Source: Helicobacter_J cappadocius (GTDB lineage: Bacteria > Campylobacterota > Campylobacteria > Campylobacterales > Helicobacteraceae). Taken from it: DNA of 64,000 bases. Every line of letters starts with the position of its first letter. The stretch's first letter is position 1. Where the stretch lies: the NCBI RefSeq assembly GCF_030686155.1, contig NZ_JAUPEV010000001.1, forward strand, positions 226,144 through 290,143, read 5' to 3'. The notes beneath the pieces were generated by a model. The model saw nothing but the letters and a program-made list of their open reading frames with translations, was not told the origin of the DNA and ran no database searches. This document shows positions 8,185-17,142 of this stretch, in pieces. A program made the position numbers and the translations under genes.

Positions 8185-8424
8185 ATGTTTGAAAAAATTG
8201 ATGAAATTTTTAGAAATGTAGAATCTATTAGAGATGAAATCCAGATACTGTTAAATATGGCAAATATTACTCTAGTGGATTATATTATGATAAAAAGGGG
8301 ATCGCAGGATATGCCAGAGGGCTTAAGTATGTCTTTGTTTTCTCAAATAAATGAACAAATTGACGATCTCAAAAAACAAATCGATGCACTTAATAAACTC
8401 AAAAGACAACTACTAGTTTTTTGA
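8185..8424 (+). CDS. Small coiled-coil protein of unknown function
   Basis: A 79-residue soluble protein, nine bases after kdsD and on the same strand. The C-terminal half (SQINEQIDDLKKQIDALNKL) has heptad spacing typical of a coiled coil, and there is no signal peptide or membrane segment. I do not recognise the family. The close spacing to kdsD and the good start support a real gene, the last of the ksgA operon. Confidence 0.7.
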   Translation: MFEKIDEIFRNVESIRDEIQILLNMANITLVDYIMIKRGSQDMPEGLSMSLFSQINEQIDDLKKQIDALNKLKRQLLVF

Positions 8425-8438
8425 AATTCAAATTTCAA
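8421..8438. terminator. AT-rich dyad between convergent genes
   Basis: TTGAAATT, a two-base gap, then AATTTCAA forms a perfect 8-bp dyad between the coiled-coil gene and the convergent efflux operon. It contains the stop codon of the former. It is AT-rich with a very tight loop, so a terminator role is only a weak guess. Confidence 0.3.
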
Positions 8439-8454
8439 CATCTCTTTTGAGGTA

Positions 8455-9879
8455 TTATTTTGCATTTTTCTTCTCTTTTTTGCCCTCTTTTGGTAATTTC
8501 ACTTCTTCAATATTAAACCCACTTCCAAGCGATTGATATAAATTGATAAGCGATTCGATGTAAGCAGTTTTTAAGGTGATAATTTGTCCTTCAAGATCAA
8601 GCAAGGAACGTTCTGCATCTACAACTTCCAAATATGAAGAATATCCATCTTTATAGCGACCTTTTGCGTATTGCAATGTCTTTAGAGCAGCTTTGTGTTC
8701 TTCTTGCAGTGAAAGCTGTTGATCTTTGAGCCATTCAATACTAGCTTGAGCATTTTTTACTTCTTTGTAAGCATTTAGGACAATTTTTTTATAAGTGTAT
8801 GCAGCTTCATCCCTTTTTGCATTTGCAACCGCAAACTCACCTTTGAGTTTTCCTCCTTGAAAAAGAGGGGCTAAGATACTTGCTCCAATAGCTCCTGTGA
8901 ATATATGTCCTGCTGTGTCAAAAAAGTCAGTAAAAGCTGCTACACCTAGATTAGCAATTAGATTAAAATCAGGTAAAAAATTTGCTCTAGCTTTTGCCAA
9001 AGCCTCACTACTGGCGGCAAGTTCAAATTCAGCATAGGCTATATCAGGTCTATTTCTCAATATTGAAGAAGGAATCTTTTTTGGCAAAATAGGTTCGTTG
9101 ATCTGATTGAGGCTTTTGAGTGTTTTGAGCTCTTTTGCATTTATGCCGGTAAGCTCTTCTAGTGTATTTTGAGTTTTTTCTATGCTTAGTTTTGTTGGGG
9201 CAATTTGAGCTTTTGTCGCTTCGTATTGGATTTTTGCTTGTTGTTCATCATATTGGCTGCTATAGCCTGTTTTTGACTTGCTTTGAGCGATATCTAATTC
9301 AATAGCACGGGCTTTTAAAGTATTTTGGAGTATGGAAAGCTTGTCTTTAAGTGCGATAAGATTGATATAGGTTTTTGCCACCGAAGCATCAAGAGAGATC
9401 TTTGTGGCGATAGATTGAGCTATTATTGCCTGGGCTTGATAAGCTTTATTTTTGCGTTCTTTTTTGTTTTTTCCAAAGAAATCAAAATCATAAGAGATAT
9501 TTAGGGTTGGATCTATCATTCCAATAGGTGTGCTAAATCCAAAAACTGGGGTGAGCATATTTTGTGTGTATTGCGGACTCATTGTTATATTTACACTTGG
9601 ATAAAGCGTTGATTTTGCAATTTTTAATATTCCCATTGCCTGTTGTATTCTTGTTTGTGCTATTTGAAGATCGCTATTATATTCTCTTGCTTTTTGGAGG
9701 ATAAATATAAGATTAGGATCATTAAAGTTTTTCCACCAGTTTTTTTGCACTTGTTGTTCTGAAGTTTCTTCTAATGCAAGAGTTATTTTGCTATCTTTTG
9801 GCAGTTCTGAAATTTTTGGCACACATCCAATGAATAAAATACCAAAACTAGCTATATAAAAAGCATTGCTCCATCGCAT
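8455..9879 (-). CDS. TolC/NodT-type outer membrane efflux lipoprotein
   Basis: This is the outer membrane channel of a tripartite efflux pump. The N terminus is a lipoprotein signal with lipobox FIGC (Cys19), as in NodT/OprM-type channels. Long heptad-rich helical segments repeat in the two halves, and motifs such as RPDIAYAEFELAA and DAERSLLDLEGQI are typical of the OMF family. The C-terminal tail is Lys/Glu-rich (KEGKKEKKNAK). It starts three bases after the membrane fusion gene and is the last gene of the operon. Confidence 0.9.
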   Translation of the reverse strand: MRWSNAFYIASFGILFIGCVPKISELPKDSKITLALEETSEQQVQKNWWKNFNDPNLIFILQKAREYNSDLQIAQTRIQQAMGILKIAKSTLYPSVNITMSPQYTQNMLTPVFGFSTPIGMIDPTLNISYDFDFFGKNKKERKNKAYQAQAIIAQSIATKISLDASVAKTYINLIALKDKLSILQNTLKARAIELDIAQSKSKTGYSSQYDEQQAKIQYEATKAQIAPTKLSIEKTQNTLEELTGINAKELKTLKSLNQINEPILPKKIPSSILRNRPDIAYAEFELAASSEALAKARANFLPDFNLIANLGVAAFTDFFDTAGHIFTGAIGASILAPLFQGGKLKGEFAVANAKRDEAAYTYKKIVLNAYKEVKNAQASIEWLKDQQLSLQEEHKAALKTLQYAKGRYKDGYSSYLEVVDAERSLLDLEGQIITLKTAYIESLINLYQSLGSGFNIEEVKLPKEGKKEKKNAK

Positions 9880-9882
9880 TTT

Positions 9883-10944
9883 TTAGTCCTTTTGGGTATG
9901 GATGGTTGCTATGACGCTCATACCAGCTTTTAGATCCTTAAAATGTGAATCATTGGGATCGATTTCTATGCGCACAGGGATGCGTTGAATGATTTTTATA
10001 AAATTTCCTGTAGCATTATTCACTCTTATAGAACTAAATTCGCTTCCTGTAGCTGGAGATATTCTTTCTACCCTACCTTGCAGGACTGCTCCACCCAATG
10101 CATCTACGCTGAAGGTTACTTTTTGTCCAATATGTACATCTTGCATTTTGGTTTCTTTTATGTTAGCTTCTACCCACTTCAGATTAGGTATCAAAAATGT
10201 AAGAGGAGTGCCTTGCGTGACAGCTTGACCGATTCTTGCACCAATTTGCCCAAGCGTACCATCTACGGGGGCTTTAATTAATGAATATTCAAGATTGATT
10301 TGAGCTAGTTCTAAAAGTGCCTCTGCTCTTTTAACATCTGCTTGGAGTGCAGCTTTGCTAATTTTGTATGCTTGAAGTTCTTCAATGGCTTTTTGATATT
10401 GAGCTTCAGATTCAGCAAGCGCGTATTGAGCTTTTTTGAGAGCTGTTTGTGTATCTTCATACTCTCTAGCACTTAATGATCCTTTTTTGACAAGTTTTGA
10501 CACACGGTTATTCTGACTTTTTGCATTTTCAAGAGTTGCTTTATCTGCATCGATAATTGCTTTTTTTTCATTTACTACAGCTTCTCTTAATCGATAATTT
10601 TGATCATAGGTATCAAGAGAAGCTTGCACACTTTGTAAATTTGCTTCGGCTTCATTGACTTTTTGGACAAATATTCGTCTATCTATTTGCAAGATAGGTT
10701 CCCCTGCTTTTACTGAAGTGAAATCATGCACGTATATGTCTGTAACATATCCACTTACTCTTGGAGAAAGAAGCGTTGTTTTTGCTTGTATGTATGCATC
10801 ATCGGTGCTCACAACTCCTCGAAAAAAAGGTGGTAATTCCCAAGCATACAAGATGGATAAAACCCCACATATAACAACGATAATGCTGATAAATGTTGCA
10901 ATGAGTTGAGGTTTTTTAGGTGTCCAAGATTTCAAATAAGGCAT
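9883..10944 (-). CDS. HlyD/EmrA-family membrane fusion protein
   Basis: The periplasmic adaptor links the inner-membrane transporter to the outer membrane channel. One transmembrane helix (about residues 13-33) is followed by a lipoyl/biotinyl half (STDDAYIQAKTTLLSPRVSG), a long alpha-hairpin rich in Ala, Glu and Lys, the second lipoyl half (LIKAPVDGTLGQIGARIGQ) and a beta-barrel. The STDDAYI sequence is diagnostic of EmrA-like adaptors. It sits between the transporter and the OMF gene in one operon. Confidence 0.92.
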   Translation of the reverse strand: MPYLKSWTPKKPQLIATFISIIVVICGVLSILYAWELPPFFRGVVSTDDAYIQAKTTLLSPRVSGYVTDIYVHDFTSVKAGEPILQIDRRIFVQKVNEAEANLQSVQASLDTYDQNYRLREAVVNEKKAIIDADKATLENAKSQNNRVSKLVKKGSLSAREYEDTQTALKKAQYALAESEAQYQKAIEELQAYKISKAALQADVKRAEALLELAQINLEYSLIKAPVDGTLGQIGARIGQAVTQGTPLTFLIPNLKWVEANIKETKMQDVHIGQKVTFSVDALGGAVLQGRVERISPATGSEFSSIRVNNATGNFIKIIQRIPVRIEIDPNDSHFKDLKAGMSVIATIHTQKD

Positions 10945-10963
10945 AGGTATTCCTTTTTATGGA

Positions 10964-12640
10964 TTAAAAATGTGCATCATAACTTCTTCCTTCCTGAAGA
11001 CGTCGTTTTTCTAGCTCATCTAAGAAGGTTTTAGTTTTAAGATTTGCAATAGCAGTCCTACGACCAAGTATCGCAAGTTCTCTATCAACAGCTGTTTTCT
11101 TTCCAACTGCAAAATATAGCCAATGTAAAACCAAAAACAAAAAGATTCCAATTGCCATATAACCAACGATTGAAAATAGATCGCTATAGGCCATTACACC
11201 TGCTTGTTTGGTGATTTCAGTAACAAAGTCAGGGTTTGTGCTGATTGCAGGATTTGTATCTGGAGCATGATTGATGATATCTTGAAGTCTACTAGCAGTG
11301 CGCACTTTGATAAAAGTAGTTACCAATGCAGAACCCAATTGACCAAAAACACTTTGAGAAAAACTAAAAATAGCGATGAAAGTCAATACATATCCACCTC
11401 CTCTTGGAAGTGAAACAACAATTCCTTCAGCAAACAAAGGTCCTATAAAAAATACACTTGCTGCAGCAATCAGGAATTGAGGAATATAGAGTTGATTTGG
11501 AGTGATTTGTGGAGATAGGTTTGTAGAGGCAAAAGAGCCAACAATAAGCATTGCAAAAGAGATAATCAAAATAATAGAAGTGCGTTTGTATCCCATCATT
11601 GCTATACAAGAGACACCACCAAACAAAGCTCCCAAGGCTACGATTCCATAGTAGTTTGCGAGTTGATAATCTGTATATCCTAAAACATTTCTGAATAATC
11701 CTGTTGCACCTGTAGTTTGTTCGGTTAGGCACATCCTAGCAAAAGCACCAGCAAGAGCAAGTTTGAATACTTGAAGTGTGCCTACAAAAGAGAAATTTAT
11801 GAGTGGCCTTACCCTATTTATTTCAATCAGAAAAAATCCTACAATACAGACTATTCCGATACATATTCCATACGCAATCCAAGGCTTATCCCACCAAATA
11901 ATATTTCCAACACTGAAGATCAAGCAAAAAGTTGCGGTCCCTATAGCGTATAGAGCGAGGGAGGGAATATCTTTGATTGAAAAGGCTTTGCCTAGTTGAG
12001 AAGGAGGGAGTTCAATGAGCAAATACGCTGCTAATACAAATAAGGTTGTTCCCATATCAATATATGCAACCAAGTGAGCATCTTCGCCTAGCATCAAAAA
12101 AGGATCTAACCACCTTGCAAATGGAGAACCCACCTGCATAAGACCAACACTCACACACATTACGAGGTAAGTTTTCGTTTTTGGAAGCATTTGCATGGCA
12201 TAATAAGCACAAAAGGTAGATAGACCACTGCCTACAAGTCCATTGAGAAATCGACTGAACGCATAGATGTAAAAACTATCACTAAACATCTGGATAATAT
12301 GGGCAATACATAAGATCATTACCACACCACCAAAAAAAATCCTCATTCCAAATTGCTGACGCATTTTGAAAAGCACCACACTTGTCCAAGCATAGCCCAT
12401 ATAATAACAAGCTGTTAAAATCGCACCTTCTGCTGGAGTGATACCTAGATAGCCCTGAATTTGATTGATATTAGCGATTGTGAGATTGTTTTGCAGTCCT
12501 GCTGCAAATAAGGCAACTATCCACCCTATCGCATAAACAAGTTTTATTTTTGTAGGAAGCTCTGGTCTTGCTACAGATCCCCAAAAAGAAGGCATTTCGT
12601 TGGGTTTGAGCACCTCATTTAAATTCTGGGTTCTTGGCAT
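10964..12640 (-). CDS. MFS efflux transporter, EmrB/DHA2-like
   Basis: A 558-residue polytopic protein with about 14 hydrophobic segments, the size and layout of DHA2 proton-driven drug exporters such as EmrB. It heads a three-gene operon with an EmrA-like adaptor and an OMF, so the complex should export drugs, bile compounds or fatty acids directly out of the cell. The soluble C-terminal tail is short and charged (RRTAIANLKTKTFLDELEKR). GGGGA lies just before the ATG. No regulator gene is adjacent. Confidence 0.9.
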   Translation of the reverse strand: MPRTQNLNEVLKPNEMPSFWGSVARPELPTKIKLVYAIGWIVALFAAGLQNNLTIANINQIQGYLGITPAEGAILTACYYMGYAWTSVVLFKMRQQFGMRIFFGGVVMILCIAHIIQMFSDSFYIYAFSRFLNGLVGSGLSTFCAYYAMQMLPKTKTYLVMCVSVGLMQVGSPFARWLDPFLMLGEDAHLVAYIDMGTTLFVLAAYLLIELPPSQLGKAFSIKDIPSLALYAIGTATFCLIFSVGNIIWWDKPWIAYGICIGIVCIVGFFLIEINRVRPLINFSFVGTLQVFKLALAGAFARMCLTEQTTGATGLFRNVLGYTDYQLANYYGIVALGALFGGVSCIAMMGYKRTSIILIISFAMLIVGSFASTNLSPQITPNQLYIPQFLIAAASVFFIGPLFAEGIVVSLPRGGGYVLTFIAIFSFSQSVFGQLGSALVTTFIKVRTASRLQDIINHAPDTNPAISTNPDFVTEITKQAGVMAYSDLFSIVGYMAIGIFLFLVLHWLYFAVGKKTAVDRELAILGRRTAIANLKTKTFLDELEKRRLQEGRSYDAHF

Positions 12641-13003
12641 ATATTCCCCTGATTTAAGAGTTTTTCGTATATTTTCAAAATATTAATTGCACTATCAATG
12701 AATTAGAATTGGCACTTCAAGTCGATTTGGACATACTTTAGATTTTTTTATGTTTTTAGGACTTTAGTTAGATCGTTTATTCTAAATCAAAGAAGAAAAT
12801 CTGTCTGATTTATGACAAAACAGAATAAAACTTGCAATTTTGTTTGCATTATACATCTTTTTTATTAAATCAATGTATTATCTTCTGATGTTGCTTTTTC
12901 AAGTAAGTCAAACGGAGACTTAAAGATACTTTATTGTTTTGGTGCTTGGCTTTGACTAGATATGATGCTAGATCAAAGTTTTATTACAATTTAATCACTA
13001 AAA
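12641..13003. other. 363-bp intergenic region upstream of the efflux operon
   Basis: AT-rich DNA between the efflux operon start and the end of the upstream methyltransferase gene. It should hold the efflux promoter, transcribed leftward, but no convincing -10 box stands out; a TATACG about 25-30 bases before the ATG is possible. The only clear structure is a dyad at 12950-12978. I see no convincing gene. Confidence 0.5.
12950..12978. terminator. Imperfect hairpin downstream of the methyltransferase gene
   Basis: CTTTGACTAG and CTAGATCAAAG pair as a 10-bp stem with one bulged base and an 8-base loop. On the plus strand it is followed by TTTTATT; on the minus strand, the direction of the upstream gene, it is not followed by a T run. 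It could slow readthrough from the methyltransferase gene, which ends 26 bases away, or bind a regulator of the efflux operon. Confidence 0.35.
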
Positions 13004-15304
13004 TCAATTAAATAAACTCATAGAAGCACTTTTAAAAACATAATTTCCTTCTTGAGTGAGAATAGAAACCTCTTCGAGAATATCTTTTATGAGTTCTTTG
13101 CTGGGTGTTACTCCATTTTTTAGTAAAGGTATCACTTCTAGGCATATGTCATCAAAAGTTATTTTTGTGTTTTGTCTTTGTGCTTTTTTTAAAAAAGAAA
13201 CAATAAAATATTTTGCTCGTGTTTCTATGGATATGTTGTGGCTTTTAAATTTAGAACCTTTTTTGATGTGATATTTTTGAGTCTCTTTATCATAATCATA
13301 GTTTTCATTGATGATGGGAGTGAGAGTTTCAAATTTATTTCCAAGTTCGTGTAAAAAACCCATTTCAAGACCCGTAATAGTCAGCTCTCCATAGATTTCT
13401 TCTAGGGTTGCTCCATTTTCTTTTGCGATCAAAGCTTCGATATGATTAAATATTAGATCGTAATCATCGCCTAGTGATTCTTTGGCGAGAGTTTTTGGAT
13501 TTTCTACTTTTTTAAAGTGCATTATGAGTTGTCCGCTTAGGACGGTAAATGGGTTTTGAACCTTTTTAAAACTCGATTGACCATTGCTCTGTCTGATGCT
13601 ACCTATGTACTCAAATCCGATTTCTTCAGCGTACTCTACGATAGTTTGCCAAAGCTGTGGGCTTTGATGTTGGAATACAAAGCTCATCCAGCGATTGAAT
13701 TTTAGCACTCGATACATTTCTTTGAGACCTTGTTTTATTAAATCATAATACTCTTGAGTGCTTTTATTGAGACTACCTTTTTCAATACATTCTTTTTCTA
13801 GTAGGGTTTTATCTACAGGGAAATCTAGCCAAGCATTCCACATAGTTGATAAATCTAAATAAGGGATTTTAGCTCCATAAGGTGGATCTGTATAGATATA
13901 ATCAACACTGTTAGATTCTATTTCTTTGAGATTAGTGGCATCTCCTTGAATGAATTTAGATTTTGGGAGCATTTGATAGAAATGAGGAGAATTTTGAAGT
14001 TCTCTTTTTCCACTGATAATCCTCTGAAGTTTGCGTCTAAAGGTTTCAGAAATATTAAAAGGAGTTGATATTTCAGTTTTTGCTATTCTGTATCTATAAT
14101 AATTAAAAATGCCACATACTCCACCACTTCCTTTTCTTTTTTCTGTTTCGTGGAAAGTTTTATTGCACATTGTAATTGTGTTAACAAGTGCAAGGAGTAG
14201 AGATAGTTTAATATTTTCTCCTTTTGTTTTTAGAATTTCTCCACGAAGTAGAGCTAATTCTATAATCTGAGAAGGGGTAAAAATATCTCTTAGAGTAGCG
14301 ACATCACTACCTTTGGGTAGTATTTCGTCTTTGGGTATCCATAGGGTTTTCTTATGCCCCCCCCCCATAGAGTTTTTAGCTTGAATGTTAGAAGGATAAT
14401 AGGAAGCATTTTTTAGCATCTCTTTAGCTTCTTTATCATTTTTTGGAGTGATTTTTTCAAAATTTTTCAATACCATCTCGCCTATTTCGTAAAGTTCGCT
14501 TAGATTTACCTCTGTGCTTAGTGCAGTTGCCATAAAGACTGATAGAGGGTTGAGATCGATATGAATTCCCACTCTGCCTTTCATCATCGCTTCTATCGCA
14601 CTCACTCCACTACCTCCAAAGCTATCTAGCACAACATCGCCTTCTTGAGTAAAATTAAGAATATGATTTTGCACAATATCCCAGCTTTGACGAGTGAAAT
14701 AAGCTAGACAACCAAAGTGCCTCTTGGCTTTTTGTTTTTGAGGTTTTATTGCCTTTGGTAGGCTTCTATTTAGATACCATTCATCATCTCTATTGGCATC
14801 TTCTTTTATTTTTTGAATTTGTGATTCTGTATTGTTTGTGATATAACTTTTTAGGGTGTCAAATTTAGTTTCTAATTCATTTTTTAAATCAATCTCTAAA
14901 ATTAACTCTTGACCTATTGAAGTAAATAGCGTAAATTCTTTTCCATTACATAAGGCATAATAGGGAGCTTTGATCTCTGCATTGATGGCATAATAAAAAG
15001 CTTGTTGAGGGTGATTGCCATTTTTGATGTTTTCAGTTGGAGCTTTTGCATCTAAAACACAAATGGGTTTATTCTCTACATAAAGAATATAATCAGGAAT
15101 CAGTATTCTATCTTGACCTATTTTGGTATTTGAGCCTAAAATTGTAGGTGATTTTATGCTTAAGGAAGTCTTAAAGCTTAGTGTTTTGTTTCCCTTAAGA
15201 TCAAATTCAAAATCTAGTTCTTTTAATAGTGGATCAATAATTTCTCTACGAACAGAATCCTCTTTAAAGTCTTTTTCATCTACATAATCAAGATTTATAT
15301 TCAC
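13004..15304 (-). CDS. Phase-variable nuclease-DNA methyltransferase fusion
   Basis: A 766-residue protein with two parts. Residues 1-170 resemble the N-terminal nuclease-like domain of type I restriction subunits: RREIIDPLLKEL, IPDYILYVENKP and VLDAKAP form a PD-(D/E)xK-like site (Asp71, Asp85, Lys87). Residues about 200-600 are an amino-methyltransferase with SAM motif DSFGGSG (227-233) and catalytic DPPYG (473-477); the roughly 240 residues between suggest an alpha-type order with an inserted recognition region. Codons 313-316 are ATG GGG GGG GGG, made by a G10 tract that reads in frame here. The start is GTG with AAGGG upstream, 25 bases after ilvD. It may be a single-chain restriction-modification enzyme or an orphan epigenetic methyltransferase. 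Confidence 0.85.
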   Translation of the reverse strand: MNINLDYVDEKDFKEDSVRREIIDPLLKELDFEFDLKGNKTLSFKTSLSIKSPTILGSNTKIGQDRILIPDYILYVENKPICVLDAKAPTENIKNGNHPQQAFYYAINAEIKAPYYALCNGKEFTLFTSIGQELILEIDLKNELETKFDTLKSYITNNTESQIQKIKEDANRDDEWYLNRSLPKAIKPQKQKAKRHFGCLAYFTRQSWDIVQNHILNFTQEGDVVLDSFGGSGVSAIEAMMKGRVGIHIDLNPLSVFMATALSTEVNLSELYEIGEMVLKNFEKITPKNDKEAKEMLKNASYYPSNIQAKNSMGGGHKKTLWIPKDEILPKGSDVATLRDIFTPSQIIELALLRGEILKTKGENIKLSLLLALVNTITMCNKTFHETEKRKGSGGVCGIFNYYRYRIAKTEISTPFNISETFRRKLQRIISGKRELQNSPHFYQMLPKSKFIQGDATNLKEIESNSVDYIYTDPPYGAKIPYLDLSTMWNAWLDFPVDKTLLEKECIEKGSLNKSTQEYYDLIKQGLKEMYRVLKFNRWMSFVFQHQSPQLWQTIVEYAEEIGFEYIGSIRQSNGQSSFKKVQNPFTVLSGQLIMHFKKVENPKTLAKESLGDDYDLIFNHIEALIAKENGATLEEIYGELTITGLEMGFLHELGNKFETLTPIINENYDYDKETQKYHIKKGSKFKSHNISIETRAKYFIVSFLKKAQRQNTKITFDDICLEVIPLLKNGVTPSKELIKDILEEVSILTQEGNYVFKSASMSLFN
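14357..14366 (-). repeat. G10 tract (C10 on the plus strand), phase-variation site
   Basis: Ten consecutive C on the plus strand, G10 in the coding strand, between the nuclease-like domain with motif I and the rest of the methyltransferase. In this sequence the length keeps the frame open (Met-Gly-Gly-Gly-His). A one-base change would cut the protein at about residue 317, after SAM motif I and before DPPY. Such tracts are the standard slipped-strand switch in Helicobacter. Confidence 0.9.
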
Positions 15305-15329
15305 TTGTTGCCCTTTGCTAATCCTAATA

Positions 15330-17018
15330 TTAAAGCTCTGTCTTCAGCATCGCACCATTACTTGCATTGCTTACTAATAGGGCATAGCGTTTGAGCCATT
15401 TGCCTTCAATTTCTTTGCGTTTAGGCTGCCATTTTTGCTTTCGATCCTTAAGGATATCTTCGCTTACTAACAATTCTAAGATTCCATTATTCACATCGAT
15501 TTTTATTTTATCTCCATTTTCTACAAGTGCTATCACTCCTCCTTCTGCTGCCTCTGGACTTACATGACCGATACAAGCCCCTCTTGTAGCTCCACTAAAT
15601 CTTCCATCTGTTACTAAGGCTACAGATTCTCCTAGACCCATTCCCATTATTAGGCTTGTAGGGCTTAGCATTTCTGGCATACCTGGTCCGCCTTTTGGTC
15701 CTTCATAGCGGATAATGACAACATCTCCAGATTTTACTTTGCCTGTAGAAATTCCTGCTATCGCTTCATCTTGGGAGTCAAAAACCACTGCAGATCCAGT
15801 GAAATTTTTCATCTCTTCTGCCATTGCTCCAGCTTTGATAACCGCTCCTTCTTGAGCTAGATTTCCATAAAGTATTTTTAACCCCCCTGTTTGAGAATAG
15901 GCATTTTCATTTGTGTGAATGATGGTAGTATCTGTGATAGATGCGTTTTTGATCCGTTCTAGCATACTCTCACCTGTAATAGTGAGGGTATCATAGATAA
16001 CTCCCCCTCTTTTATTCACTTCTTTCATAACAGCACCCACGCCTCCAGCACGATTGATATCTTCCATAAATACATTATTAACTGCAGGAGCTATTTTAGT
16101 GAGGTGAGAGACATTTTTTGCGATTTCATTGATATTTTTGAGACTGAAATCCACATCTGCTTCTTTTGCAATCGCCAACATATGTAGGACAGTATTTGTG
16201 CTACCTCCCATTGCCATATCTACAACAAAAGCATTGTGAATGGCTTTGTCATTGAGAATATTTTTCATTTTAAATTTTTCAGTTTTTGCTTTATCTAGAG
16301 CAATCTCAACTATCTTTCTAGCAGCTATTCGTAAGAGTTCTTCTCGTTCTTTTGTAAGTGCTGGAATAGTTCCATTTCCTGGAAGTGCAATACCCATAGC
16401 TTCACATAAAGTATTCATTGAATTTGCAGTGAACATACCACTACAGCTTCCTCCACTTGGACAAGCTTTGCACTCAATTTCATAGAGCTTGTCCTCACTG
16501 ATTTTTTTAGCCTCATAAGCACCTACAGCTTCAAATACCTGCGAGAGACCAATACGACTACCATCACTAAGCGTTCCTGCAAGCATAGGTCCTCCACTCA
16601 CAAATATAGTCGGCACATTCACTCTAAGTGCTCCCATAACCATACCTGGAACGATTTTGTCACAGTTGGGGATGCAAACCATTGCATCGAGTTTGTGAGC
16701 ATTCATAACAGTTTCTATGCAGTCTGCGATAAGCTCTCTACTAGGCAAACTATAGAGCATTCCGCTATGCCCCATCGCTATGCCATCATCTACCCCGATT
16801 GTATTGAATTCAAAGGGAACACCCCCAGCCTTTCTGATTTCTTCTTTTACAATTTTGCTATATTCAGGTAGGAAATAGTGTCCAGGTATGATGTCAATAT
16901 AGCTATTTGCTATTCCGATAAATGGTTTATCAAAATCTTCATCTTTGAGTCCCACGCCTCTAAGTAGGCTTCTATGAGGAGTTCTTGAGTGTCCTTTTTT
17001 GATGGTATCGCTTCGCAT
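15330..17018 (-). CDS. ilvD: Dihydroxy-acid dehydratase IlvD
   Basis: IlvD dehydrates dihydroxy acids to 2-oxo acids in valine, leucine and isoleucine synthesis. It is an iron-sulfur enzyme: PNCDKIVPGM and CPSGGSCSGMFTANSMN carry the conserved cluster cysteines, and GRFSGATRG is near the C terminus. The length of 562 is normal. A clear TATAAT lies just upstream. The methyltransferase gene follows after 25 bases and is probably cotranscribed. Confidence 0.97.
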   Translation of the reverse strand: MRSDTIKKGHSRTPHRSLLRGVGLKDEDFDKPFIGIANSYIDIIPGHYFLPEYSKIVKEEIRKAGGVPFEFNTIGVDDGIAMGHSGMLYSLPSRELIADCIETVMNAHKLDAMVCIPNCDKIVPGMVMGALRVNVPTIFVSGGPMLAGTLSDGSRIGLSQVFEAVGAYEAKKISEDKLYEIECKACPSGGSCSGMFTANSMNTLCEAMGIALPGNGTIPALTKEREELLRIAARKIVEIALDKAKTEKFKMKNILNDKAIHNAFVVDMAMGGSTNTVLHMLAIAKEADVDFSLKNINEIAKNVSHLTKIAPAVNNVFMEDINRAGGVGAVMKEVNKRGGVIYDTLTITGESMLERIKNASITDTTIIHTNENAYSQTGGLKILYGNLAQEGAVIKAGAMAEEMKNFTGSAVVFDSQDEAIAGISTGKVKSGDVVIIRYEGPKGGPGMPEMLSPTSLIMGMGLGESVALVTDGRFSGATRGACIGHVSPEAAEGGVIALVENGDKIKIDVNNGILELLVSEDILKDRKQKWQPKRKEIEGKWLKRYALLVSNASNGAMLKTEL

Positions 17019-17047
17019 TTTCTATCCTTTTATAGTGTATAGATATT

Positions 17048-17053
17048 ATTATA
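17048..17053 (-). promoter_or_regulatory. -10 box for ilvD
   Basis: On the minus strand the hexamer is TATAAT, about 30 bases before the ilvD ATG, in the divergent gap between ilvD and glmS. No clear -35 is seen. Confidence 0.55.
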
Positions 17054-17142
17054 CTTAAAAAGATTTCTATTTTTTAACAAATCTTTCGCATTCAAGAGAG
17101 TTTATTGTAAAATGCTAGATATTGAATTATCGGAGGTTTTGA

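Noticed and set aside
12641..13003. A regulator gene for the efflux operon in the 363-bp gap
   Set aside because: I found no convincing frame with a ribosome site, and the DNA is AT-rich and non-coding in character.
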